This document shows, one piece after another, positions 1 through 5,192 of a stretch of 5,192 bases of DNA. The DNA is from Actinomycetes bacterium (GTDB lineage: Bacteria; Actinomycetota; Actinomycetes; Actinomycetales; Cellulomonadaceae). A program made the translations under genes and the position numbers. The notes below the pieces were generated by a model. The model was not told the DNA's origin and ran no database searches. It was given only the letters and a program-made list of their open reading frames with translations. The DNA lies in assembly GCA_023389545.1 (NCBI GenBank), contig JAEWEI010000002.1, forward strand, positions 1 through 5,192. Direction: 5' to 3'. Numbering within the stretch: the stretch's first letter is position 1; every line of letters starts with the position of its first letter.

Positions 1-757
1 TGTCCACGCCCGCCGTGGAGTCGGGCGCGGCGGTGGGCACGGCAGTGTGCGCGGCGTCCTCCGCGGCGCCGGGCGGCGCCCACGTGAGGCCCTCCGTGCT
101 CGACGCCGGCCACTCGGCATGCTGCGGGACCAGCGGCTCCCGGAACGCCAGGTCGAGGTGGACCGGTCCCGGGTTCCCGCTGCGCGCGCCCGTCGCGGCC
201 GCGACCGCCCGGGAGAGCACGTTGCGCAGGTCGGCGTCCTCGCCGGGCCGCCCGGTCGGCGCCGGCACGTCCGCGGCCCAGCGCGTCGAGGCGCCGAAGA
301 TGCCGACCTGGGCGGTGGTCTGGTTGGCGCCGGTGCCGCGCAGCTCATGCGGGCGGTCAGCGGTGAGGAGGATCAACGGCAGGCCCGCATGATGCGCCTC
401 GAGCACCGCGGGGTGCAGGTTCGCCACAGCGGTGCCCGACGTCGTCACGACGATCACGGGCCGCCGGTCGCCGATCGCGTCATGTGCCTTCGCCAGGCCC
501 AGTGCGAGGAAGCCCGCGGCCCGCTCGTCGGTGCGCACGTGCAGGCGGATCGCCGGGGCGCCCGCGGGGCGTTCCCCGTCGGCACGGGCCGCATCGGCCA
601 GCGCGTAGGCCAGCGGGGCGCTGCGCGATCCCGGCGCCAGGACGGCGTCGCGGACTCCGAGGGCCGCGAGCGCCTGGACCAGGACGCGCGCCGCGGTGGT
701 GGCGGGGGCGTCGTGGGCATCGGCGGGGCGCGGGCCCGGCGCGGAAGTGCGTGTCAC
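1..757 (-). CDS. menD: MenD, SEPHCHC synthase (N-terminal 252 residues; cut by window edge)
   Basis: Thiamine-diphosphate enzyme that joins isochorismate and decarboxylated 2-oxoglutarate to give 2-succinyl-5-enolpyruvyl-6-hydroxy-3-cyclohexene-1-carboxylate, an early step of menaquinone synthesis in the cytoplasm. Read from GTG at 757, the frame stays open to the left edge. Family motifs seen: APGSRSAPL at residues 41-49; [19 protein letters not shown] at 73-91, in which E78 matches the conserved catalytic glutamate that activates the cofactor; [17 protein letters not shown] at 105-121; [10 protein letters not shown] at 130-139; and [13 protein letters not shown] at 143-155. This is the Pyr domain. 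The last visible stretch (about 235-252) is rich in Ala, Pro and Thr and looks like the linker to the middle domain. MenD proteins are usually 550-600 residues, so more than half lies outside. The GTG start overlaps the menC stop in GTGA, which argues for translational coupling; a G-rich GGTGGGA just upstream may help as a weak ribosome site. Identification is firm; the first 20 residues are less certain. Confidence 0.95.
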   Translation of the reverse strand, partial: MTRTSAPGPRPADAHDAPATTAARVLVQALAALGVRDAVLAPGSRSAPLAYALADAARADGERPAGAPAIRLHVRTDERAAGFLALGLAKAHDAIGDRRPVIVVTTSGTAVANLHPAVLEAHHAGLPLILLTADRPHELRGTGANQTTAQVGIFGASTRWAADVPAPTGRPGEDADLRNVLSRAVAAATGARSGNPGPVHLDLAFREPLVPQHAEWPASSTEGLTWAPPGAAEDAAHTAVPTAAPDSTAGVD

Positions 758-1788
758 GGTCCCACCGTAAACCGGCCCCGAGGGGTGGCCTGCTCGATGC
801 CGTCCAGGCGCGCGAGCCAGCGGTCGCGCGCGTCCGGCTCGGCGGCGACAGCGGCGAGCAGCACGGGGTCGACGGCCGGTCGGCGCACAGCGATCTGCCC
901 GTCCACCGGCAGCAGCGGGTCCGCTGTGACATCGGCGGTGAGGAGCTGGGCGGTGGCGAGGCCGCACGCGTACGGCAGCTCCGGCAACGCGGCCGCGAGC
1001 GCGAGGCCCGCGGCGAGCCCCACGGACGTCTCCAGGGCGGACGAGACCACCACGGGCAGCCCCACGTCGGCGGCGAGGTCCAGGCAGGCGCGCACCCCGC
1101 CGAGCGGCTGCACCTTGAGCACCACGATGTCCGCGGCCTCGGCGCGCACCACGGCGTACGGGTCCTCCGCGCGGCGGATCGACTCGTCGGCGGCGATCGG
1201 CACATGCGTCGCGCGTCGCACAGCGGCCAGGCCCGGCACGTCGGCCACCGGCTGCTCGGCGTACTCCAGCCCCCCCGCGGCGCGGTCGAGCACCCGCAGC
1301 CGGGCGATGGCGGTGTCCACATCCCACCCGCCGTTCGCGTCCACCCGGATGGCGCCGCTGGGACCGAGGGCGTCGCGGACGGCCTCCAGGCGCTCCACCT
1401 CGTCACGCTCGGACTGCCCCGGCTCGGCGACCTTGACCTTGGCCGTCCGGCACCCGCCCGAGCCGCTGACAATGCGGTGGGCGGTCGCGGCGTCCACAGC
1501 CGGCACTGTGACGTTCACCGGGATCGCGTCACGCACCGGGGCGGGCCAGCCCACCTCAGCGGCCTCCCGCGCGGCGCGCAGCCAGCTCGCGGACTCGGCG
1601 GCGTCGTAGTCCCAGAACGGGCTCAGCTCGCCCCAGCCGACAGGGCCCCGCCACAACATCCCCTCCCGCACGGTGATGCCGCGGAACCGGGTGCGCATCG
1701 GGATCTGGAAGACGTGCGCGCCAGCGGGCGCGGACTGCTGGTGCGCGGGCTGGCGCCGTGCGGGCCGGGCGGCGGGTTCGAGGGGCAC
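754..1788 (-). CDS. menC: MenC, o-succinylbenzoate synthase (344 aa, enolase superfamily)
   Basis: Dehydrates SHCHC to o-succinylbenzoate in menaquinone synthesis. The protein follows the short actinobacterial OSBS type: [14 protein letters not shown] near residues 30-43 at the start of the capping domain, then [10 protein letters not shown] at 52-61. The barrel carries every expected catalytic residue of the family: K119 in [12 protein letters not shown], metal ligands D150 (VDANGGW), E178 (YAEQP) and D201 (AADES), and the second general base K225 (VLKVQPLGG). By eye it resembles M. tuberculosis MenC along its whole length. The start is GTG at 1788. It is the only start codon upstream of the FQIPMR strand, and an in-frame TAG lies four codons before it. 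The first 22 or so residues are a Pro/Ala/Arg-rich tail that may be poorly ordered. The stop overlaps the menD start by four bases (GTGA), so the two genes form one operon with menC first. It is transcribed away from menB. Confidence 0.95.
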   Translation of the reverse strand: MPLEPAARPARRQPAHQQSAPAGAHVFQIPMRTRFRGITVREGMLWRGPVGWGELSPFWDYDAAESASWLRAAREAAEVGWPAPVRDAIPVNVTVPAVDAATAHRIVSGSGGCRTAKVKVAEPGQSERDEVERLEAVRDALGPSGAIRVDANGGWDVDTAIARLRVLDRAAGGLEYAEQPVADVPGLAAVRRATHVPIAADESIRRAEDPYAVVRAEAADIVVLKVQPLGGVRACLDLAADVGLPVVVSSALETSVGLAAGLALAAALPELPYACGLATAQLLTADVTADPLLPVDGQIAVRRPAVDPVLLAAVAAEPDARDRWLARLDGIEQATPRGRFTVGP

Positions 1789-1794
1789 GGCCTC

Positions 1795-1800
1795 AGCCTA
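1795..1800 (-). promoter_or_regulatory. Candidate -10 box (TAGGCT) for menC-menD
   Basis: TAGGCT on the minus strand fits the actinobacterial TANNNT -10 consensus. Only six bases separate it from the menC GTG at 1788, so transcription would begin at or beside the start codon, giving a leaderless mRNA. A weak -35-like GTCGAG (1824 to 1819) lies 18 bases further upstream. No well-placed strong Shine-Dalgarno is present; the nearest GAGG is only two bases from the GTG. This is inferred from sequence alone. Confidence 0.45.
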
Positions 1801-1862
1801 GGAGCGCCGTCCCCACGGCTCGACCCCGGCGCCGCGCGGCCAGGCGCCGCAGGTCCGCTGGC

Positions 1863-1868
1863 TAGGGT
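1863..1868 (+). promoter_or_regulatory. Candidate -10 box (TAGGGT) for menB
   Basis: TAGGGT matches TANNNT and stands seven bases before the chosen menB GTG at 1876, the spacing expected for a leaderless transcript. The AGGG inside it (1864-1867) is eight bases from the GTG, so the same bases could instead act as a ribosome binding site if transcription starts further upstream. I see no good -35 element about 17 bases upstream. Confidence 0.45.
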
Positions 1869-1875
1869 GTGGGAC

Positions 1876-2841
1876 GTGAGCGACCTCCCCCCTCAGGTGT
1901 CCGAGACCTTCGACCCGACGCGCTGGCGCGCCGTCGCCGGCTTCGAGGACCTCACCGACCTCACGTACCACCGCGGCGTCGAGCGGACGTCCGGGCCGGA
2001 TGGCGCCGCCGAGCGCGACCTGCCGGTGGTGCGCGTGGCCTTCGACCGGCCCGAGGTGCGCAACGCGTTCCGCCCGCACACCGTCGACGAGCTGTACCGC
2101 GTGCTCGACCACGCGCGGATGAGCTCCGACGTGGGCACCGTGCTGCTGACCGGCAACGGGCCGAGCCCGAAGGACGGCGGGTGGGCGTTCTGCTCCGGCG
2201 GCGACCAGCGCATCCGCGGCCGCGACGGCTACCGGTACACGTCCGACCCGGACGCCGAGCACGCCGACGCGATCGACCCCGCGCGGGCGGGCCGCCTGCA
2301 CATCCTGGAGGTGCAGCGCCTCATCCGCACGATGCCCAAGGTCGTCGTCGCGGTGGTGGGCGGCTGGGCCGCCGGCGGCGGGCACTCGCTGCATGTGGTG
2401 GCGGACCTGACGATCGCCTCGCGCCAGCACGCGCGGTTCATGCAGACCGACGCGAACGTCGGCTCGTTCGACGGCGGCTACGGCTCGGCGCTGCTCGCCC
2501 GCCAGGTGGGGCAGAAGCGCGCCCGGGAGATCTTCTTCCTGGCCCGCGAGTACTCCGCGGAGGACGCCCTGGCGTGGGGCGCTGTCAACGACGTCGTCGA
2601 CCACGACCAGCTCGAGGACGCCGCGCTGGAGTACGCGCGGATCATCGCCACCAAGTCGCCGCAGGCCATCCGGATGCTGAAGTTCGCCTTCAACCTCGCC
2701 GACGACGGGCTGGCCGGGCAGCAGGTCTTCGCGGGCGAGGCGACGCGGCTCGCGTACATGACGGATGAGGCCGTGGAGGGGCGCGACGCGTTCCTGCAGC
2801 GCCGGGACCCGGACTGGTCGGGCTTCCCGTACGCGTACTGA
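1876..2841 (+). CDS. menB: MenB, 1,4-dihydroxy-2-naphthoyl-CoA synthase (321 aa)
   Basis: Crotonase-fold enzyme that cyclises o-succinylbenzoyl-CoA to 1,4-dihydroxy-2-naphthoyl-CoA. Family blocks in order: WRAVAGFEDLTDLTYHR (17-33), RPEVRNAFRPHTVDELYRVL (58-77), LLTGNGPSPKDGGWAFCSGG (90-109), ARAGRLHILEVQRLIR (136-151), GGWAAGGGHSLHVVADLT (162-179, oxyanion-hole glycines), QTDANVGSFDGGYGS (190-204) and GEATRLAYMTDEAVEGRDAF towards the end. By alignment with M. tuberculosis MenB, D192, D199 and Y294 match the functional D185, D192 and Y287. An Asp at 192 in place of the Gly of the E. coli enzyme marks the bicarbonate-independent class. Length is close to the 314 residues of the mycobacterial protein, the difference being a loop of about ten residues near 37-50. 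GTG 1876 was chosen because a -10/AGGG element is correctly spaced; an in-frame GTG at 1867 is possible. It is divergent from menC-menD, so one intergenic region could control all three genes. Confidence 0.96.
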   Translation: MSDLPPQVSETFDPTRWRAVAGFEDLTDLTYHRGVERTSGPDGAAERDLPVVRVAFDRPEVRNAFRPHTVDELYRVLDHARMSSDVGTVLLTGNGPSPKDGGWAFCSGGDQRIRGRDGYRYTSDPDAEHADAIDPARAGRLHILEVQRLIRTMPKVVVAVVGGWAAGGGHSLHVVADLTIASRQHARFMQTDANVGSFDGGYGSALLARQVGQKRAREIFFLAREYSAEDALAWGAVNDVVDHDQLEDAALEYARIIATKSPQAIRMLKFAFNLADDGLAGQQVFAGEATRLAYMTDEAVEGRDAFLQRRDPDWSGFPYAY

Positions 2842-2878
2842 GCCGTCCCGCGCACTGCGCCGTCCCGCGTACTGAGCC
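2832..2878. repeat. Short tandem repeat (17-bp unit) at the menB stop
   Basis: GCCGTCCCGCGCACTGC (2842-2858) is followed directly by GCCGTCCCGCGTACTGA (2859-2875), identical at 15 of 17 positions. The 13 bases CGCGTACTGAGCC that span the menB stop codon (2832-2844) recur exactly at 2866-2878, two periods later. The array therefore has nearly three copies and appears to have grown from the last codons of menB. It fills most of the 40-base gap to the convergent gene. No clear terminator hairpin is formed by it. Confidence 0.75.
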
Positions 2879-2881
2879 TGG

Positions 2882-3040
2882 TCAGCGCTCGGCGAACGCC
2901 CAGGCGGCGACGTCGAGGACCTGGCTGACCAGCAGCGCTCCCCCGAGCAGCAGCGCGAGCAGCACGGCCCCCGCGGCGAGCACCGCCGCGACGCCGTGGT
3001 TGTCGTGCTCGATGGCCTCATGCGAGTCAAGAGTTGTCAT
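2882..3040 (-). CDS. Small single-pass membrane protein, function unknown (52 aa)
   Basis: I do not recognise a named family. From ATG 3040 the protein has a polar, acidic and His-containing N-terminus (MTTLDSHEAIEHDNHG, 1-16), one strongly hydrophobic segment of about 22 residues (17-38, Val/Ala/Leu/Gly), and a short tail ending VSQVLDVAAWAFAER. There is no lipobox and no Arg or Lys before the membrane segment; the single Arg is the last residue. The start is supported by AGG eight bases upstream (CAGGCTGGTCGC before ATG). The frame also stays open to a GTG at 3112, but the extra 24 residues are Arg/Gly-rich and begin inside a hairpin, so I reject that start. It converges on menB with a 40-base gap and follows the DUF3048 pair after a probable terminator, so it is likely its own unit. 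A soluble/hydrophobic boundary this clean in so short a frame supports a real gene. Confidence 0.65.
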   Translation of the reverse strand: MTTLDSHEAIEHDNHGVAAVLAAGAVLLALLLGGALLVSQVLDVAAWAFAER

Positions 3041-3110
3041 GCGACCAGCCTGGCGACGCGCGCGCCGCGCCACATCGGCCCCCCGGCCGAGACCGCCGCG
3101 GGGCTCCTCC

Positions 3111-3131
3111 ACCCGGCCGATGGGGCCGGGT
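3111..3131 (-). terminator. Probable intrinsic-type terminator hairpin after the DUF3048 genes
   Basis: ACCCGGCC (3111-3118) pairs perfectly with GGCCGGGT (3124-3131) across a five-base loop, giving an eight-bp, nearly all G-C stem. It sits about 69 bases past the stop of the DUF3048 gene on the minus strand and about 70 bases before the small membrane protein gene. No T-run follows on either strand, which is common in actinobacterial terminators but leaves the role unproven. Confidence 0.45.
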
Positions 3132-3199
3132 CAGCCCCTGGGCGCAGCCGCGCCCCGCGAGGTCCACCCTGGGCAGGACAACGCCCGCCAGCAGCGCCG

Positions 3200-4264
3200 T
3201 CAGCTGACGGTGAGCGAGCCCTTCCCCGCGGGGATCAGCTCGACCCAGGTGTTGCCCGGCGCCAGCGTCACCGAGGCGCCCTCGGCCGTGACGAGCCGCA
3301 GCGGCGCGTCCGGTGCGTCCTTCTGCCAACGCGCCGCGATCGTCTTGCCGCCGGTGGCCACCACGGCGTCGCCCGAGCCGACCAGCGAGTAGGTCGGCAC
3401 CGCGGCGCCGCCCTGGGCGCCGTATCCGGTGTCGGGGTGGTCGGCGGTGATCGCGACGACGTTCGTCGCCGAGAGCCGCGCGCCGCTCGCGGAGGTGGCC
3501 GGATTCGCCCCCTCGGAGCGGAGCCACGCCGAGCCGTCCCACGTCCAGCTCGGGCTGGACGCCGCTGAGAGCCGGAACGCGAGCGTGCCCGCGGGCGTCC
3601 CCGCAGCGACGGCCGACGCCCGCTCGGGGGTGCGGGCGAAGTCGAACTGCTCCTGCGGCGCGGCCTGGTGCTCGCCGTCCACCTGGTCCCAGAACACCTG
3701 CGGGTTGCCGTACACGTTGTGCGGCGCGGACCGGCCGCTCACCCGGTACATGCCCGCCACACCGCGGTCGTGGCTCAGGGACTGCACCCCGGAGGCGGCC
3801 ACCTCCTCGAGGATGCCGGGCTGGCCGCCCGAGTACGCGAGCAGCCCGTGCAGCGGCGCCACGATCAGGGGGTCCATCGGGCGCACCGAGCGGATGGGGC
3901 CGACCTCGCCCGGCGTCTGCGAGTGGAACACCGCGACGAACCGCGACACGTCGAACTCGACGATCGTCTCCCAGACCACGTCGGCCTGCTCGAGTCCCGC
4001 CTGCGGGCGGGCGACCGCTGTGTTCTCGATCTTCACCGCGAGCGCCGGCCGGGCGGCGGGCTCCCCCGCGACCCCCGTCAGCGGCCACGTCGGGGGGATC
4101 ACCGGCGCGGGCGCTGCCGCCTTGGCGGCCTCGATCGTGGGGGGCACCACCACCGGCTCGTCGATGCGCGGCATGGGCGCCGGCTGGCTGCAGGCGGCGA
4201 GCGCGAACACCGCCGTGAGCCCCAGGCCGGCAATCGCCGTCGTCCTACGTCGTGCCCTGCGCAT
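3200..4264 (-). CDS. DUF3048 (YerB-like) lipoprotein, complete copy (354 aa)
   Basis: Predicted exported lipoprotein of unknown function, related to Bacillus YerB. The N-terminus has five Arg in residues 2-7, a hydrophobic core (10-24) and the lipobox LAAC with C25, the only Cys in the protein. It should be cleaved and lipid-anchored on the outer face of the membrane. Residues 26-59 form a Pro/Ala-rich linker. The DUF3048 N-terminal domain spans about 60-200: WPLTGV (60-65), RPALAVKIEN (72-81), QADVVWE (93-99), GPIRSVRPMDP (122-132), YSGGQPG (144-150), SHDRG (164-168) and APHNVYGN (180-187). The C-terminal DUF3048 domain (about 218-354) includes SAWLRSEG, GARLSATNVV, LVGSGDAVVATGGKTI and LAPGNTWVELIP. 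ATG 4264 follows GAGGGGG with correct spacing, a strong ribosome site. It lies 32 bases downstream of a paralogue, so the two are probably co-transcribed. The domain assignment is firm. No enzymatic role is known to me, and I assign none. Confidence 0.9.
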   Translation of the reverse strand: MRRARRRTTAIAGLGLTAVFALAACSQPAPMPRIDEPVVVPPTIEAAKAAAPAPVIPPTWPLTGVAGEPAARPALAVKIENTAVARPQAGLEQADVVWETIVEFDVSRFVAVFHSQTPGEVGPIRSVRPMDPLIVAPLHGLLAYSGGQPGILEEVAASGVQSLSHDRGVAGMYRVSGRSAPHNVYGNPQVFWDQVDGEHQAAPQEQFDFARTPERASAVAAGTPAGTLAFRLSAASSPSWTWDGSAWLRSEGANPATSASGARLSATNVVAITADHPDTGYGAQGGAAVPTYSLVGSGDAVVATGGKTIAARWQKDAPDAPLRLVTAEGASVTLAPGNTWVELIPAGKGSLTVS

Positions 4265-4296
4265 GGATCCCCCTCGTCGCGGCGCGCGCCGCGGTG
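4265..4296 (-). promoter_or_regulatory. Intergenic spacer with strong ribosome binding site and GC palindrome
   Basis: The spacer between the two DUF3048 genes reads, on the minus strand, through the palindrome CGCGGCGCGCGCCGCG (4278-4293) and then GACGAGGGGGATCC before the ATG at 4264. The G-rich GAGGGGG is the ribosome binding site that fixes the downstream start. There is no -10-like hexamer, so co-transcription from upstream is likely. The palindrome could fold in RNA and tune expression of the second gene, but that is speculation. Confidence 0.5.
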
Positions 4297-5192
4297 TCAG
4301 CTGACGGTGACGGAGCCCGACCCGTTGGGGACGAGCTCAACCCAGGTGTTGCCCGGAGCCAGTGTGACGTTCGTTCCGTCGGCTGTGGTGAGGGTGAGCG
4401 GCGCGTCGGTGGCCGACTTGCTCCACGTCGCGGTGATCGTCTGGCCGCCGGAGGCGACTAGCGCCTCGCCGGAGCCGACGAGCTTGGTCTCCGGGACGGG
4501 GCTCCCCGCCGGGTCGACGGTGCCCGAGTCCACGAGGTCCACGCGCAGCACCACCACGTTCGCGGCTGAGAGCCGCGCGCCCGAGGCCGCTGTCGCGGGG
4601 ACGCCTGACTCCGACCGCAGCCACGCGGACGTCGCGGCGTCCCAGTCCCAGCCCGGGTTGGAGTAGGACGAGATGTGGACCGCCACGGACGTGGCGGGCG
4701 TGCCGGCGGTCACCGCGCTCGCCTGCGCCACGGCGCGCGCGAAACTGAACTGCTCCGGGGGCAGGTTCTGGTGGCCGGCGTCCGCCTGCTCGAGGAACGT
4801 GGACAGCGAGCCGAACACGTTGTGCGGCGCCTTGGCGGTCTTCGCGCGGTAGAACCCGTCGTCGCCGCGGTCGTGGCTGAGGATCTGCACGCCCGAGTCG
4901 GCCAGGGCCGTCACGAAGCCCTGCTGGCCGCCGGAGAACGCCACCAGGCCCTTGAGCGGCGCGGTGATGGCCGGGTCCATGGGGCGGATCGAGCGGATCG
5001 GCCCGACCTCGTCGGGGAGCTGCGAGTTGTACACGGCCACGAACCGGGTCACGCCGCCCTCGACCACCTGCTCCCAGACCACGTCGGCCTGGTCCAGGCC
5101 CGTCTGGGGGCGGACCTCCTTCGGGTTCTCGATCTTCACCGCGACGGCGGGGCGGTTCACCACGTCGTCAGCGGCGACCCCGGTGAGCGGCC
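4297..5192 (-). CDS. DUF3048 (YerB-like) protein, second copy (C-terminal 297 residues; cut by window edge)
   Basis: Paralogue of the downstream gene, with the same two-domain layout. The frame remains open to the right edge. The first visible residues, PLTGVAADD, align with PLTGVAGEP of the complete copy, so about 60 residues (signal peptide, lipobox and linker by analogy) lie outside. A GTG at 5163 gives a shorter frame but falls inside the conserved domain and is not a start. Conserved blocks: RPAVAVKIEN, QADVVWE, GPIRSIRPMDP, FSGGQQG, SHDRG, APHNVFG, then SAWLRSESG, GARLSAANVV, LVGSGEALVASGGQTI and LAPGNTWVELVP in the C-terminal domain. By eye about 60% of positions match the neighbour, more in the N-terminal domain. 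No Cys occurs in the visible part, as in the exported part of its twin. It is the upstream gene of the probable operon. Function is unknown. Confidence 0.9.
   Translation of the reverse strand, partial: PLTGVAADDVVNRPAVAVKIENPKEVRPQTGLDQADVVWEQVVEGGVTRFVAVYNSQLPDEVGPIRSIRPMDPAITAPLKGLVAFSGGQQGFVTALADSGVQILSHDRGDDGFYRAKTAKAPHNVFGSLSTFLEQADAGHQNLPPEQFSFARAVAQASAVTAGTPATSVAVHISSYSNPGWDWDAATSAWLRSESGVPATAASGARLSAANVVVLRVDLVDSGTVDPAGSPVPETKLVGSGEALVASGGQTITATWSKSATDAPLTLTTADGTNVTLAPGNTWVELVPNGSGSVTVS

Noticed and set aside
1867..1869. Alternative GTG start for menB three codons earlier
   Set aside because: It overlaps the AGGG/-10 element itself, leaving no room for a ribosome site or promoter at correct spacing, so GTG 1876 is preferred. 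The difference is only three residues.
484..1875. Long plus-strand open frame running into menB with no stop
   Set aside because: It is antisense to menC and menD, whose motifs are clear on the other strand. Its translation is Arg/Pro/Gly-rich with no family motif, and such open shadow frames are expected in DNA this GC-rich. MenB similarity begins only after about 1876.
1798..3030. Long minus-strand open frame opposite menB
   Set aside because: It is a shadow of menB in another frame. The translation is low-complexity (Arg, Val, Ala, His) and has no recognisable domain, whereas the plus strand carries full MenB motifs.
3041..3112. Upstream extension of the small membrane protein to GTG 3112
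   Set aside because: The added 24 residues are Arg/Gly-rich, start in the hairpin at 3111-3131 and have no ribosome site. ATG 3040 has one.
4278..4293. 16-bp palindrome CGCGGCGCGCGCCGCG as a terminator between the DUF3048 genes
   Set aside because: It is a simple CG-alternating stretch with no loop and no T-run, followed at once by a strong ribosome site. Read-through to the next gene is more likely than termination.
3668..4666. Plus-strand open frame opposite the DUF3048 genes
   Set aside because: Its sequence is Arg/His-rich without domain features and spans the gap between two real genes on the other strand.
1..5192. Mobile element, CRISPR array, tRNA or defence system
   Set aside because: No transposase or integrase motifs, no regularly spaced repeats beyond the short array after menB, no tRNA-like cloverleaf and no nuclease or toxin motifs were seen. 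All sizeable frames with protein-like composition are explained by menD, menC, menB, the DUF3048 pair and the small membrane protein.

Overview
The window is very GC-rich (clearly above 65% by eye). Codons end mostly in G or C, and GTG is used as a start codon several times. The predicted MenB and MenC proteins read like the short actinobacterial forms known from Mycobacterium tuberculosis. Together with lipoproteins of the DUF3048 family, this points to a high-GC Gram-positive actinobacterium, perhaps of the Cellulomonas/Micrococcales type. The genus is an inference.

Left half (1-2841): a menaquinone (vitamin K2) biosynthesis cluster arranged divergently. On the minus strand menC (o-succinylbenzoate synthase) is followed by menD (SEPHCHC synthase, cut by the left window edge). 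Their ends overlap in a GTGA, so they are probably translationally coupled. On the plus strand, 87 bases from the menC start, lies menB (naphthoate synthase). MenD makes SEPHCHC from isochorismate and 2-oxoglutarate, MenC dehydrates SHCHC to o-succinylbenzoate, and MenB closes the naphthoate ring on OSB-CoA. MenH, MenE, MenF and MenA are not in the window. Both divergent genes have a TANNNT -10-like hexamer only 6-7 bases before a GTG start, which suggests leaderless transcripts.

Middle (2842-3199): a short 17-bp tandem repeat follows the menB stop. A 52-residue single-pass membrane protein gene converges on menB. A 159-base gap follows, holding a strong GC hairpin that probably ends the operon on its right.

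Right half (3200-5192): two tandem, paralogous genes on the minus strand encode DUF3048 (YerB-like) proteins, separated by 32 bases. The downstream copy is complete and has a clear lipoprotein signal. The upstream copy runs off the right edge and lacks its N-terminus here. Their cellular function is not known.

I see no mobile element, CRISPR array, tRNA or rRNA, and no broken gene. Most of the window is ordinary core actinobacterial sequence. The points most worth a second look are the tandem DUF3048 pair, the symmetric leaderless-type men promoters, and the small membrane protein. I do not see convincing evidence of a new defence or mobile system.
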